Below, piece after piece: positions 26,635 to 35,648 of a stretch of 64,000 nt of DNA. The DNA is from Glycomyces niveus. GTDB taxonomy: Bacteria; Actinomycetota; Actinomycetes; Mycobacteriales; Micromonosporaceae. Made by a program: the position numbers and the translations under genes. Within the stretch, counting starts at the first letter, position 1, and each line of letters starts with the position of its first letter. Location: assembly GCF_017592475.1 (NCBI RefSeq), contig NZ_JAGFNP010000016.1:35340-99339 (forward strand). The letters run 5' to 3'. The notes beneath the pieces are model-generated. The model was not told the DNA's origin, did no database searches, and worked only from the letters and a program-made list of their open reading frames with translations.

Positions 26635-27834
26635 ATGCCCCCCGCCCGCGACGACCTGCCGCGCTCCCGCCGCCCCGGCCCCGGCTCGTACGGCTCCCGC
26701 GAGACCGCCCTGGCCGAGCCACGGCCGCTGCGCCTGCGCGACAACGGGATGCGCGTGCTCAACGACCGGATCTCGGCGCAGGTCCGCCCCGCCGCCTCCC
26801 GCAGCGAACCCGGGCTGCCGAACCGCAAGCCCGTGCGGGCCTTCCAGGACCCGGAGCTCGCGCCCGGCCCCGGCGAAGGCGTCCTCTCGGTCCTCGTCGA
26901 GAGCACCGACCTCGCGCCCGTGATCGCCGTCGACGGCATCCCGGTCGCGGTCGGCAACGGCCAGCTCGACCTGGTCCTCCTGACCGGGCCGCACACGGTC
27001 GAAGCGCAGAGCACGTCCACCCTCGACCCGGTCGCGGTCGCCGTCGCCGACGGCGGACGCCACCGCCTGCAGTACTTCGAGCACTGGCCCGCCGGCCACC
27101 GCGTCCTCGGCGACCTGCCCGAGACGCACGAATTCATCCCCACCAACGCCGGGTGCTGGTCCTGGCTGGCGATGACCTCCACGATCTGCTGCCTGCCGAT
27201 GAGCGCGGCCATGACCCTCTTCCCTTCCGAGGACTGGCACTGGATCTCGGGGATCATCCTCGGCGCGCTCGCGGTCGTCCTCATCGCCACCGGTATCCCC
27301 CTGTGGCGCAAGGCCAAAGCCAAATACCAGCGCGACATCACCGCGCAGCGCCAGAGCCTCGCCCGCGAACCCGTCCCCCACGGCCCGGACGCGGTCTTCC
27401 TGGGCGACAACCCGACCGCTCCCCCGCCGCTCCCGATCGGCGCGGCCGCCATCGACCTGCACCTCGCCTGCGGCAGGCACCTGTGGGCGGGCGGCCGCAC
27501 AGCCGCGCACGGTTCCTTCCTCGCCCGCGCCTGGACGCCGGCGCCGCGCGTCCGCATCGACGGCGTCGAGCAGCCCGCCTCCTGGGGCCACTGGCGCTAC
27601 CACGTTCCCCCTGGCGCGCATCAGATCACGGTCGTCACCGACGGCCGCCCCGCGAACCTCGACATCGCCGCCCGCCACACCGGCCGCCCCGGCAAGCAGC
27701 GCGAGCTCAACGTCGAAACCCAAGCGGGCCAGACGATCACGCTCACGGCCGAAGCGCACGTGTACGCCGTCTGGCGCCCGGCCACCGGCGAGATCGAGTC
27801 GTTCGAACCCCGCCTCTGGCTGGAGAGCGCCTAA
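26635..27834 (+). CDS. Two-helix membrane protein with PEGA-like beta domains, 399 aa
   Basis: A basic, Pro-rich N terminus precedes a first beta-sandwich-like domain (about 80-150). Two membrane helices follow at about 175-196 and 203-225, and then a second such domain (about 255-399) containing YHVPPGAHQITVVTDGRPA. The PPG-H-hydrophobic pattern resembles PEGA domains. The layout matches the 447-residue protein at 39124-40467, so both are probably members of one envelope protein family of this locus. Its stop overlaps by 4 bp the convergent gene's stop. Confidence 0.65.
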   Translation: MPPARDDLPRSRRPGPGSYGSRETALAEPRPLRLRDNGMRVLNDRISAQVRPAASRSEPGLPNRKPVRAFQDPELAPGPGEGVLSVLVESTDLAPVIAVDGIPVAVGNGQLDLVLLTGPHTVEAQSTSTLDPVAVAVADGGRHRLQYFEHWPAGHRVLGDLPETHEFIPTNAGCWSWLAMTSTICCLPMSAAMTLFPSEDWHWISGIILGALAVVLIATGIPLWRKAKAKYQRDITAQRQSLAREPVPHGPDAVFLGDNPTAPPPLPIGAAAIDLHLACGRHLWAGGRTAAHGSFLARAWTPAPRVRIDGVEQPASWGHWRYHVPPGAHQITVVTDGRPANLDIAARHTGRPGKQRELNVETQAGQTITLTAEAHVYAVWRPATGEIESFEPRLWLESA

Positions 27835-28667
27835 CCGTTCAGCGCCGCCGCGAAGCGGCGCTGCAGGTCGGCGAGCTTGTGGGTGTACAGGTGCTCCTTC
27901 TGGCGCTTGGAGTCCGCGCCTTCGACGAGCATCGGCGTGGCGTACACGAACATGCCGCCGCGCCACATCCACACGACCCGGCGCATGTTCGGCTCGGCCT
28001 TCGCGGCCTCGGCCGCGGCTTGGGCGGTCGCGATGTCCTTGGCCCACACGGTGACGTGCACCGACGTGTCGAGGAACTCGTTGACCTTCCCGGCGATGGC
28101 GCGCCCGATGAAGCTCTTGGTGAACCGGCCGCCCTCCTTGATGGCGGGCTTGTCCGCCGCGTACGCCGCGGCCTTCGCCAACCCGCGCGGGTCGCACCAG
28201 GCCACCTCGTCGGGCACTTCGCCGCGGCTGGAACGGTAGTCGCACACCAGATCCGGCGCCTGCACCGCGGCCGGCATGACCCAGATCCGGTACGGGATGA
28301 CCTTCCCGTCCTCGTCGGCGTCGCACACGCACAGGTTCTCGAACCGGACGCCGCCGCTCTCGCCGCGCACGAGGCTCCGCACCCGCTGCATCGGCAGCCC
28401 GAGCGCCCGCAGCCGCTCCAGCAGCGGACCCCACTGCGGCAGCGCGAACGCCTCGGCGTCGCTCTTCACGTCCGCGTACTCGAGGCCGTTGAGCCGCGAA
28501 TGCGACTTCCACAGCCGCGCCGCGCCGTCGACCTCGTCGATCTTCGTGGAGGGCCGGTCGAGGGTGGCGTCCCCGAAGACCATGTCCGTCACGTAGACGA
28601 AGTTCTCCAGCTTGTGCCAGCGGCGTTCGTCCCCTCCGCCGCCGGCCCACTCGCCGGTGCCCGACAC
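27831..28667 (-). CDS. Hypothetical soluble protein, third gene of WXG cassette A
   Basis: This 278-residue protein has no signal peptide or membrane helix and mixed alpha/beta predicted character. GTG at 28667 lies 3 bp past the stop of the WXG gene. It holds the same position and nearly the same length as the gene at 30843-31676 in cassette B, but I see no clear sequence similarity between them. By position it could be a chaperone (EspG-like role) or an immunity protein for the WXG protein before it; this is inference only. Confidence 0.6.
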   Translation of the reverse strand: MSGTGEWAGGGGDERRWHKLENFVYVTDMVFGDATLDRPSTKIDEVDGAARLWKSHSRLNGLEYADVKSDAEAFALPQWGPLLERLRALGLPMQRVRSLVRGESGGVRFENLCVCDADEDGKVIPYRIWVMPAAVQAPDLVCDYRSSRGEVPDEVAWCDPRGLAKAAAYAADKPAIKEGGRFTKSFIGRAIAGKVNEFLDTSVHVTVWAKDIATAQAAAEAAKAEPNMRRVVWMWRGGMFVYATPMLVEGADSKRQKEHLYTHKLADLQRRFAAALNG

Positions 28668-28670
28668 GCG

Positions 28671-29621
28671 CTACCCGATCTGGATCTTCGGGACGTTGAT
28701 CATCTGCTCGAGGAAGGGCAGGAACACGTTGAAGATGTCCCACACCAGGTCGAGGGTCTGACCGAGGTTCTGCACGAACTGGACGGCGGCGTTGATCGCC
28801 TGGATCGCGTCGAGCACGAGGCCCATGATCTGGGCGATCGTCATCGCGATGCACAGCGGGATCATCGCGCCGAACGTCGCGGTCGCGGCGGCGACCTGCG
28901 GCACGATCGTCTTGATGATCCAGGCGACGCCCTTCGCGATCAGCTTCTCGACCTGCTCGCGCAGCGCCCGGGCGACGCCGGCCATCATGTTGAGCACCTG
29001 CTGCATGCCCAGCGCCAGGAAGCCCATCGCGTCCATCATCAGGCCGAGCTCCATGACGCGGGTGCGCGCGACGTCGCCGTCGTCGCCCATCCAGCTCGCG
29101 AGCTCGCCCTCGACCGTGGTGTTCATGTAGTCGGCGATCGGCGGCATCGAGTTGCCGACCTCCTGCCACATCTGGCCGGACTCCTGCATGCGGGTCTCGT
29201 TGCCGGTCACCAGGCCGAGGAGGTCCTCGAGCGGCTGGAACGTCTCGATCAGGAAGCTGACGATGGTGCCCGCGAGCCACGCGACCGGGTCGATGCCGAC
29301 CACTTTGCCCGCGGCGGCGGTCAGCTGCGTGTAGCCGTCCTTGTTCGCCGCGAGCTTGCCCTTGAACTGGGAGAGCGAGCCGCTCACGCCGTTCCAGTTG
29401 ATCGACTGGAGGTCGTTCTTGAGCATGGTGCCACCCGCTTTGAGGGTGTCCTTGTTCTTGTACGCCTCGTAGCCGGCCTTGATCGGCCCGTTGAGTTTGA
29501 AGCCCTGCTGCCCCCACCCCTGCTGGTCGAGGGTGCTCAGCGCGCCCTGCCCGACGTCGGCGCTCCACGTGTCCTGGTGGCCGGGGGAATTGGAGAAGTC
29601 GTTCATGCCGTGATCGCTCAT
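28671..29621 (-). CDS. WXG-type protein with a hydrophobic C-terminal half, cassette A
   Basis: This 316-residue protein starts MSDHGMNDF. Residues about 95-215 are a helical hairpin domain with a DPVAWLAGTIVSF segment, FQPLEDLLGLVTGNE, and a WMG turn (ELASWMGDDGD) in the WXG position. Residues about 215-300 are Ala/Ile/Met-rich helices that could insert into the membrane. It is a close paralogue of the 336-residue protein at 31673-32683 and more distantly related to the one at 52175-52876. Probably a type VII-associated secreted or membrane protein. It follows the EspC-like gene by 9 bp. Confidence 0.75.
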   Translation of the reverse strand: MSDHGMNDFSNSPGHQDTWSADVGQGALSTLDQQGWGQQGFKLNGPIKAGYEAYKNKDTLKAGGTMLKNDLQSINWNGVSGSLSQFKGKLAANKDGYTQLTAAAGKVVGIDPVAWLAGTIVSFLIETFQPLEDLLGLVTGNETRMQESGQMWQEVGNSMPPIADYMNTTVEGELASWMGDDGDVARTRVMELGLMMDAMGFLALGMQQVLNMMAGVARALREQVEKLIAKGVAWIIKTIVPQVAAATATFGAMIPLCIAMTIAQIMGLVLDAIQAINAAVQFVQNLGQTLDLVWDIFNVFLPFLEQMINVPKIQIG

Positions 29622-29630
29622 GGGGCTTCC

Positions 29631-29999
29631 TTACTTCTGGACCATGGGGTCGTTTTGGGTGTCCTTGGAGTACTCGTTGACGGCGCCGGCGATGCCGGTG
29701 GCGATCTTCGCGAACTCCTCGCTCATCATCGTGTCGACGTCCTCCCAGGACGCCCCGGAGTCCTCGAGGCGGGTGGCGACGCCGTCGATGCCCTGGCTCG
29801 CCTTGCTGAGCAGGTCGCGCCAGCCGTCGGCGAGCGGGAAGTAGAGCATCGACATCGGGATGCCGGCCAGGCCCCACATCCACGGGTCGGGGTCGGCCTC
29901 GGTGGAGTACTCGGAGGCCTTGTCGGCGTAGGACATCGCCTCGCGCAGCTTGGTCGCGGCGGCGCGCAGCTGCTCGGGCTCGATTTCTTTCGCGGGCAT
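29631..29999 (-). CDS. Small EspC/WXG100-like helical protein, cassette A
   Basis: This 122-residue all-helical protein begins MPAKEIEPEQLRAAATKLRE, with a WMWGLAGIPMS turn in the middle and DGWRDLL after it. The pattern resembles the small ESX-1-associated proteins (EspC/DUF2580-like) that pair with larger WXG substrates. It is a clear paralogue of the protein at 32697-33068. GGAAGGGG lies upstream of the ATG. It is first of the three-gene cassette A. Confidence 0.75.
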   Translation of the reverse strand: MPAKEIEPEQLRAAATKLREAMSYADKASEYSTEADPDPWMWGLAGIPMSMLYFPLADGWRDLLSKASQGIDGVATRLEDSGASWEDVDTMMSEEFAKIATGIAGAVNEYSKDTQNDPMVQK

Positions 30000-30037
30000 T
30001 GGTGCCCCTTCCAGGGGGTAGCGGTGGATCGGGTGGG

Positions 30038-30409
30038 TCAGCGCGGACGTTCGGGGGCGATGCGGTCCAGGAGGTCGCCGAAACCGGTGTTGCCGAGGAA
30101 CTGCCGGGCGATCTCGGCGGCCTTCTCGGCGTGCGCGACCCGCGCCTGGTCGACCAGGGCGATGATCGTCGGGGCGATCGACTGGCGGCGGCGCATCGCG
30201 TACTCGTCGATCTTGATCTTGTCGATGCGGCCGTTGCCGTCGAGCTTGACCGAGATGAGGCCGTCCTCGGAGAACACCTCGATGTCCGCGGCGTTGATCT
30301 GCTCCTGCATGCCCTCGTACTGGCGCAGGGTCTCCTCGGCCTGGCGCTGCATCGCCTCGAGCCGCGCCATCATCTCGTGCGGGTCGGGACGCTGGGGCCG
30401 GTCGCTCAT
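30038..30409 (-). CDS. YbaB/EbfC-like protein, 123 aa
   Basis: It has the YbaB fold pattern: an N-terminal coiled helix (MMARLEAMQRQAEETLRQY), three short strands around ISVKLDGNGRIDKIKI, and a C-terminal helix with a VDQARVAHAEKAAEIA pattern. Housekeeping YbaB sits with dnaX and recR; this copy instead sits with WXG genes, as do several others here. Its ATG overlaps the stop of the preceding YbaB-like gene. A role in binding DNA or in chaperoning secretion substrates is open. Confidence 0.75.
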   Translation of the reverse strand: MSDRPQRPDPHEMMARLEAMQRQAEETLRQYEGMQEQINAADIEVFSEDGLISVKLDGNGRIDKIKIDEYAMRRRQSIAPTIIALVDQARVAHAEKAAEIARQFLGNTGFGDLLDRIAPERPR

Positions 30410-30708
30410 CGGCTCCCCTCCTCTTCGGTGAAGGCGCCGAGCGAGCCCATGGCCGCCTGGATCGCCGACGTCAACTGGGCGTCGAGCTGGTCTTCGGCGG
30501 TGCGGAGGGTGGAGACGATGAGCTCGCCGAGCTCCACGCCGCTCAGCTCGAACGCGCTCAAGCGCAGGTCGAGCTCCTCGATCCGGCCGCCGGCCTTGGC
30601 CACGATGCGGACCTCGCCGTTCTCGCTGACGGCCTCACCACGGGCTTCGGCGGCCATCCGCTCGATCTCCCTAGTGCGGGCCTGCATTGCTTCACCGCTG
30701 TCGGACAT
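30406..30708 (-). CDS. YbaB-like protein, 100 aa, start of cassette A operon
   Basis: A short YbaB-like protein: N-terminal helix, then GEVRIVAKAGGRIEELDLRL as the strand hairpin, then a helix (ELGELIVSTLRTAEDQLDAQ). It is translationally coupled to the next YbaB-like gene by ATGA overlap, so the two may form a heterodimer. It is the first gene of the operon that continues with the EspC-like and WXG genes. Confidence 0.7.
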   Translation of the reverse strand: MSDSGEAMQARTREIERMAAEARGEAVSENGEVRIVAKAGGRIEELDLRLSAFELSGVELGELIVSTLRTAEDQLDAQLTSAIQAAMGSLGAFTEEEGSR

Positions 30709-30842
30709 CGGCTCCCCTTTCCTTCCGCGCGGCGCTCAGGTTCGTGCACGCGGTCCTCCTGCGATGCTATAGCGCACTGGCCAGTCCCCCCAAAGTGCGC
30801 CCCACCTGGGGTTGCGCGCCCGCCCGCGAAAGCGGACCCGTC

Positions 30843-31676
30843 CTACTCCCCCGGCGCGGGAGCCCCGGGCGGGTCGACGAGGAACCTGATGTGCGGCAGC
30901 GCGTCAAGGAACTTGGGGGTCTCATCCGGTGCGCCGAGCGCCCTGATGTGCTCCTCCTCGAACATCACCAGCCATGATCCGCGGACCATCCAGTCCCGCT
31001 TGAACACCAGCGGCTCGTACGGCCGCGCGGCCACTTGGGCCGCATAGGCTTCCGAGGCGGTGTGGACATGCGGCGGGTAGGTGAGGAAGTCATCGACGAA
31101 CTTCCGCGCCTCCCGGATCCCCGGAACCTTGCCGAGCACGCTCGGTTTCAGCTTCGACGGCGGTTTGGGACCGTCGACCTTCTTGTACTCGCCGAGCCTC
31201 GGATACAAGTGTGCTCTCTGCTCAGGATAGGAGTTGAGGCGAAGATCGAAGGTCAGGTCCGGGTAGGGGCGCGACAGCGGCGTGCAGACGAACCGGAACG
31301 TTTCGAGCCCTCCGGTCGTGCGCATGGCGTACGCGGCGAAGCTCGTGAACGGCACCCCCTGCCATTCGGCCTCCAGGTAACCCGCGGCGCCCTGGACCGG
31401 GATGTGCAACTGCCGCATCGTCTCGAAGAACCAGGTCAGCCTCTGGTCCGCCAGCACCTCCGCGACCGGCAGCTCCTTGCGGTACGGCAGATCGCGCTTG
31501 CGGGCGAACTTGCCCCACCGCTTGACCCCGTTCGCCGCGACGTCGTGGACACTGATGCGGACGGCCCCGTCATCGGCGTCGACGCTGGTGGCGCCGTCCG
31601 ACATGGCGGCGTCGACGATGTCCACCAGCGCCCGAGCCAGCGGATGCGACTTCCTCGGCTCTCCCGCTCCGGTCAT
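30843..31676 (-). CDS. Hypothetical soluble protein, third gene of WXG cassette B
   Basis: This 277-residue protein has no membrane helix. It has a basic central region (KRWGKFARKRDLPYRKELP) and a C-terminal WMVRGSWLVMFEEEHIRAL segment. ATG at 31676 overlaps the stop of the WXG gene (ATGA), so it is coupled to it. It is the positional counterpart of the 278-residue product of cassette A, which suggests that the third gene of the cassette diversifies while the first two are conserved. That would fit immunity or specificity proteins (inference). Confidence 0.6.
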   Translation of the reverse strand: MTGAGEPRKSHPLARALVDIVDAAMSDGATSVDADDGAVRISVHDVAANGVKRWGKFARKRDLPYRKELPVAEVLADQRLTWFFETMRQLHIPVQGAAGYLEAEWQGVPFTSFAAYAMRTTGGLETFRFVCTPLSRPYPDLTFDLRLNSYPEQRAHLYPRLGEYKKVDGPKPPSKLKPSVLGKVPGIREARKFVDDFLTYPPHVHTASEAYAAQVAARPYEPLVFKRDWMVRGSWLVMFEEEHIRALGAPDETPKFLDALPHIRFLVDPPGAPAPGE

Positions 31677-32683
31677 ATCGGCAAGCCCGGCTTCGGGACC
31701 TGGACGAGCTCGGCGACATACGGCTGGAAGATCGCGAACACGTCCTGGATGAGCGTGAGCAGGGCACCGAGCCCCTGGAACATCTGGATGGCGCCCTGGA
31801 TCATCTGGATCGCGTCGAGCACGAGCCCGGCGATCTTCGCAACGGTCATCGCGATGCAGACGGGCGCAGCAGCACCGAGCGTCGCCGCCGACAGCGCGAG
31901 CTGCGGAGCGATGGTCTTGATGACCCACACGACGCCGTCCGCGATCTTCCCCTGCACGTAGGCGCGGAGCGCCTTGGCGAGCCCCGCCATCATGTGCAGC
32001 ACCATCTCCATGCCGCCGGCGAGATGGCCCATGACGTCGACCATGAGGCCGAGCTCCATGACCCTCGCGCGCGCGGCCGAGCCGGCCTGGCCCTGCCACT
32101 GGGAGAGCTCACCGTCGACGACGGTGTTCATGTGGTCGGCGATCGGCGGCATGGCGTTGCCGACCTCCTGCCACATGTTGGCCGAGACGTTCATCCGGGC
32201 TTCGTTGCCGGTGACCACTCCGAGGAGGTCCTCAAGCGGCTGGAAGGTCTGCACGAGGAAGTCGACGATGGTCCCCGCCAACCACTTGAGCGGATCGATC
32301 CCGATCGCGCCCTTGGATTTGTGCAGGAAGCTCTCGTATTTGCCCTTCTGCCTCTCCGCTTCCAGGTCGACGTTGCGAGTCTTGTCGTTGATCGTGTTCC
32401 AGTCCAGCTTCAGATCCGCGTGGAGTCCTTTGGCGCGGTCCATGAAACTGCCCCGGCCCTCGCCTCCTCGCAGGTCGGACCGCATCTGGTCGATCCCGCC
32501 CTTGAAGGTCTCCCGGTTCTCGAAGACCGAGGTCGCCATCTTGAAGGGGCTGTTGACAAGGCGCTGGTGGTCGAGCACGTTGAGTGCGGCGTTGCCGGGA
32601 TCGGCGACGTTCCCGTTCGAGTCGACACCGAACTCGCCTTGCTGCGGCGAATCGGAGAAGTCCTGCATACCGTGATCGCTCAT
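31673..32683 (-). CDS. WXG-type protein with a hydrophobic C-terminal half, cassette B
   Basis: This 336-residue protein is a paralogue of the 316-residue protein of cassette A. Shared features are the N-terminal MSDHGM, a DPLKWLAGTIVDFLVQTFQP segment, LLGVVTGNEARM, MWQEVGNAMPPIADHMNT and an ELSQWQG turn at the WXG site, followed by a long hydrophobic helical half (about 235-320). The N-terminal 95 residues differ more. It is probably a secreted or membrane-inserted T7-associated protein working with the EspC-like protein encoded just upstream. Confidence 0.75.
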   Translation of the reverse strand: MSDHGMQDFSDSPQQGEFGVDSNGNVADPGNAALNVLDHQRLVNSPFKMATSVFENRETFKGGIDQMRSDLRGGEGRGSFMDRAKGLHADLKLDWNTINDKTRNVDLEAERQKGKYESFLHKSKGAIGIDPLKWLAGTIVDFLVQTFQPLEDLLGVVTGNEARMNVSANMWQEVGNAMPPIADHMNTVVDGELSQWQGQAGSAARARVMELGLMVDVMGHLAGGMEMVLHMMAGLAKALRAYVQGKIADGVVWVIKTIAPQLALSAATLGAAAPVCIAMTVAKIAGLVLDAIQMIQGAIQMFQGLGALLTLIQDVFAIFQPYVAELVQVPKPGLPI

Positions 32684-32696
32684 TGGTTCGTCGCCC

Positions 32697-33068
32697 TCAG
32701 GTGGTGGTGATCATCGGGGGGTTCTGGGTGGAATCCTTGTAGTCGTTGTACGCACCGGAAAGGTCGGTGAGCAGGGACCCGAACTCCTCGCCGACGACCG
32801 AGTCGATCTCGACGTAGCCGTTGCAGCTGTCTTCGAGACGCTGACTCAAGCCCTCTATGGCTTGGCCCGTCTCGGCGAGCAGGTCCCGCCAGCCATCAGC
32901 CAGCGCGAAGTAGATCGGGGCCGTGACGACGCCGGGCAGGCCCCACATCCACCATTCCGGGTCGGCTTCGGTCGAGTACTGCGACGCCATGTCGGCGTAC
33001 GAGACGGCTTCGCGCAGCTTGGACGCCGCCGCGGTCAGGTCATCGGGATTCACGTCGATTGACGGCAT
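32697..33068 (-). CDS. Small EspC/WXG100-like helical protein, cassette B
   Basis: This 123-residue paralogue of the cassette A protein shares AAASKLREAVSYADMASQYS, STEADPE-WMWGLPG, FALADGWRDLL and a C-terminal TQN-PM. A strong GGAGGT precedes the ATG. It starts cassette B. As in ESX loci it is likely the small helical partner of the WXG protein encoded next. Confidence 0.75.
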   Translation of the reverse strand: MPSIDVNPDDLTAAASKLREAVSYADMASQYSTEADPEWWMWGLPGVVTAPIYFALADGWRDLLAETGQAIEGLSQRLEDSCNGYVEIDSVVGEEFGSLLTDLSGAYNDYKDSTQNPPMITTT

Positions 33069-33181
33069 GGGTGGGGACCTCCATGAATTGCGTGGGATGC
33101 AGCAATGCTACTAAGCGTGGGCAATCGGCACGGTCCCGTAGATAACCAGACGCAATATCATCAGATCGAGCCGCGATGCCG

Positions 33182-33832
33182 TTAGCGGTAGCGGCGCAAG
33201 TCGACCCCCGACCCGTCGGCGAACGTGATCCGGCGGTAAACCCCGGCCGGTTTGAACCTGCGCAGGATCCTGGTGCGGCGCAGGCGGTCGACGTCTCCTT
33301 CGAACTCGTAGTGCGTATCGCGCACTTCGAGAACCGTCCGAACCGGCACCGGGCGGGCGAACTCGCTCGGCTTCCCCGACCCGCTCAGGAACTTCCCGTA
33401 AATGCGCCCCTCGACCACCACGAATGCGAGCCGCCGGTCGGTGAACACCCACAGGCCGCGCTCCCGTAGCTTCGGCGTCACCATGCGGCCCATGACCGAC
33501 TCGCGGCCCTGCCCGCGCAGGACCACGTTGGGACCCTTCAACTTCTTGCCGCCACCGCTCCCGCCATCCGCTCCGCTGAGCCCTTCGGCGATGAAGGAGA
33601 GCACGATCAGCAAGACCACCGACCCGACGATCCACGCCAGCGTGAGCCAAGCGATCTTCGCGGTCCGCCGCGCAACCTGCTCCAACGTCCAAGGCGGCTT
33701 CGGAATGCCTTCGAAGGAGGGCAACTTCCATTGCGGAATCCAGTCGACGAGCCGTTCCTCAGGCTCCAACCACTGCCGTTCGAGCGTGCCTTTGGAGTCG
33801 AGCTTGAGGTCGAAACGAGGGGCGCGGGGCAT
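33182..33832 (-). CDS. Membrane protein with a C-terminal PH-like domain, 216 aa
   Basis: Residues about 60-84 form a single membrane helix flanked by a Trp-rich N-terminal segment and a Gly/Ser/Lys linker. Residues about 98-216 look like a bacterial PH-like domain: RGLWVFTDRRLAFVVVEGRI is the strand pair typical of these domains, ending RITFADGSGVDLRRYR. Bacterial PH-like domains usually scaffold at membranes. It lies between cassette B and the large Gly/Pro-rich substrate genes. Confidence 0.7.
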   Translation of the reverse strand: MPRAPRFDLKLDSKGTLERQWLEPEERLVDWIPQWKLPSFEGIPKPPWTLEQVARRTAKIAWLTLAWIVGSVVLLIVLSFIAEGLSGADGGSGGGKKLKGPNVVLRGQGRESVMGRMVTPKLRERGLWVFTDRRLAFVVVEGRIYGKFLSGSGKPSEFARPVPVRTVLEVRDTHYEFEGDVDRLRRTRILRRFKPAGVYRRITFADGSGVDLRRYR

Positions 33833-33868
33833 CGGGGTGCTCTCTCACTAGTGCCTTGAAACGACGAT

Positions 33869-33894
33869 GCGGGACACCGAAACCGGTGCCCCGC
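33869..33894 (-). terminator. Hairpin downstream of the 579-aa substrate gene
   Basis: GCGGGACACCG and CGGTGCCCCGC form an 11-bp stem with one mismatch and an AAAC loop, 15 bp past the stop at 33909. Confidence 0.6.
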
Positions 33895-33908
33895 AAAAGG
33901 ATCATCGC

Positions 33909-35648
33909 CTACGCGTAGGGGTCTTCTTCTTCGTTGCCGATGCCCCAGACGTCGTCGTCCTCGGTCAGCCACGTGCCGGACTCCTGGCCGTCTTCGCCAG
34001 GTCCGCCCATGCCGCGGCCGCCACCGGCGCCGCCCATCATGCCGCCGGCCATGCCGCCGCGGCCCATGCCCTTCGGGCCACCGGCACCGCGACCGCCGGC
34101 ACCACGGCCGCCACCGGCTCCAGCACCGGCGCCGCGGCCACCACCGGCGCCGCCCATCATGCCGCCCATGCCACCAGCGCCCATGCCCGCGCCAAGGCCG
34201 CCACCAGCACCGCCACCGAGACCGCCGCCCATGCCGCCACCAGCGCCACCGCCGAGACCGCCACCAAGGCCACCGCCTCCGCCGCCGAGGCCGCCGCCAC
34301 CGGAGGCCAGACCACCGGACGGCTCGTCGAGGTCAGGGGTCGAGGGCTTCCACGGATCGGTGTCACCGGTTCCGGGCAGCGTGTAGTCCTTGTTGGGGTT
34401 GGGCTCGTACACGCCGTCTTCGCCCAGGCCGCTCGGGTCGAAGCTCCCAGGCGGGGGCGTGTCCATCCCGGGGTAGTCACCCGACGGCATGCCCCCGCTG
34501 GGCACGCCGCCACCGCCACCGCCCCCACCTCCGCCGCCACCGGGCGGCAGGTTGGCCTCGGTGTTCGAGGCGCTGGTGGGCTGCTTCGCGGTGGTCGGGT
34601 CGTCGTGGGTGGAGTAGGTCGTGTTCGCGTTGTACTCGCGACCGATGATGTCGTTGTTGATGTCCTCGGACGCCTGAACGTAGTCCGAGTTGACCTGGCT
34701 CATGACGTCTTCGTTCTCGAGCAGGTACTGGTCCCGCTTCTCGACGTAGAGCTCTTCCCAGTCGGTCGACTTGAGCGGGTACGCCATGGGGCTGCCACCC
34801 TGCTCGATGTACCGCATCACTTCTTCGTTGTACGCCTGGTTCGCGGCCTGCTGCTCGCGTGTGGCGTTCTCGATCTGGGTGTTGTACTCCTGCATGGTCC
34901 CCTGAGGGAAGCCGACCATCTGGAGCGCGTAGTCGGGGGTGATGTGGTTGCACTCCCCTTCGCTCCACCACGGGGGACGGCAGTGGGCGTAGTCGTCCTT
35001 GAAGAGGCCGACGAACCAGTTCTGCTCCCTGGTCCAGAGCTGCGGAGCGGGGAAGGGGAGGAAGCCCTCGGGACCGCCTTGGGCGGCCCAGATGCCTTCG
35101 GACTCGTCCTTCAGCATTTCGCTGATGGCCTGCGAACTGTCGACGACTTCTTGGGCAATCTTGGTCAGGTCTTCGATGTTCTTCTCGAGCGCGTCGAAGT
35201 CGTCGCCGGTCCATTCCTCGGCAAGTTGACCCGTGTAGGTCGTGAGCAGACCGGGAAGGTCGACCAGTACCTGGTTGACCTCCTTGTACCAGGTGTCGCC
35301 GAGAAAATCGATCGCGTGCTCTTCGATGCCGGCGGGACGGATCGACTGCATGATGCGATCGAGGTCCGACTGCTTGGGCATCGCGTGGGAGAGGTTGTTC
35401 TCCGGATAGAGCGTGCTGCCGTCGGCGTGCTGCCGCTTCGGAACGGCCGACATCAAGTTCTGCCAGGCCGTCTCGACCTCGACATTGTTCTTGAGCGGGC
35501 ATCCGTCTTGACCGCAGGCGGAACTCGACGATTGGGTGTTGATGCTCTGGAGCGTCTGCGCGTCCCCGGAGTGGCCGGCGGTTTCGAGGGTGACGGGTTT
35601 GGTCTCTGCCTCGAAGGTGTCGTCGAATGTCGGTCCTCTGTCACCCAC
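33909..35648 (-). CDS. Large Gly/Pro-rich putative type VII substrate with a C-terminal acidic signature, 579 aa
   Basis: GTG at 35648 follows GAGGGAG within the lipoprotein gene, with 8 bp of overlap. Residues about 60-330 are helical, with an AEEWTGDDFDALEKNIEDL segment that is a WXG turn. Residues 355-550 are disordered: a Gly-run, Pro-rich stretches and GGG/MGG repeats. The extreme C terminus is TWLTEDDDVWGIGNEEEDPYA without its last residue or two varying, a signature shared with the 522-residue protein at 37467-39035. This makes it a WXG-domain protein with a long flexible export or surface tail. The C-terminal motif may be a secretion or recognition signal (inference). Confidence 0.75.
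   Translation of the reverse strand: MGDRGPTFDDTFEAETKPVTLETAGHSGDAQTLQSINTQSSSSACGQDGCPLKNNVEVETAWQNLMSAVPKRQHADGSTLYPENNLSHAMPKQSDLDRIMQSIRPAGIEEHAIDFLGDTWYKEVNQVLVDLPGLLTTYTGQLAEEWTGDDFDALEKNIEDLTKIAQEVVDSSQAISEMLKDESEGIWAAQGGPEGFLPFPAPQLWTREQNWFVGLFKDDYAHCRPPWWSEGECNHITPDYALQMVGFPQGTMQEYNTQIENATREQQAANQAYNEEVMRYIEQGGSPMAYPLKSTDWEELYVEKRDQYLLENEDVMSQVNSDYVQASEDINNDIIGREYNANTTYSTHDDPTTAKQPTSASNTEANLPPGGGGGGGGGGGGVPSGGMPSGDYPGMDTPPPGSFDPSGLGEDGVYEPNPNKDYTLPGTGDTDPWKPSTPDLDEPSGGLASGGGGLGGGGGGLGGGLGGGAGGGMGGGLGGGAGGGLGAGMGAGGMGGMMGGAGGGRGAGAGAGGGRGAGGRGAGGPKGMGRGGMAGGMMGGAGGGRGMGGPGEDGQESGTWLTEDDDVWGIGNEEEDPYA

Noticed and set aside
26601..30431. A 1,276-codon open frame on the plus strand
   Set aside because: Antisense or out of frame to real genes with WXG, EspC and YbaB features, and Arg/Ala/His-rich low complexity.
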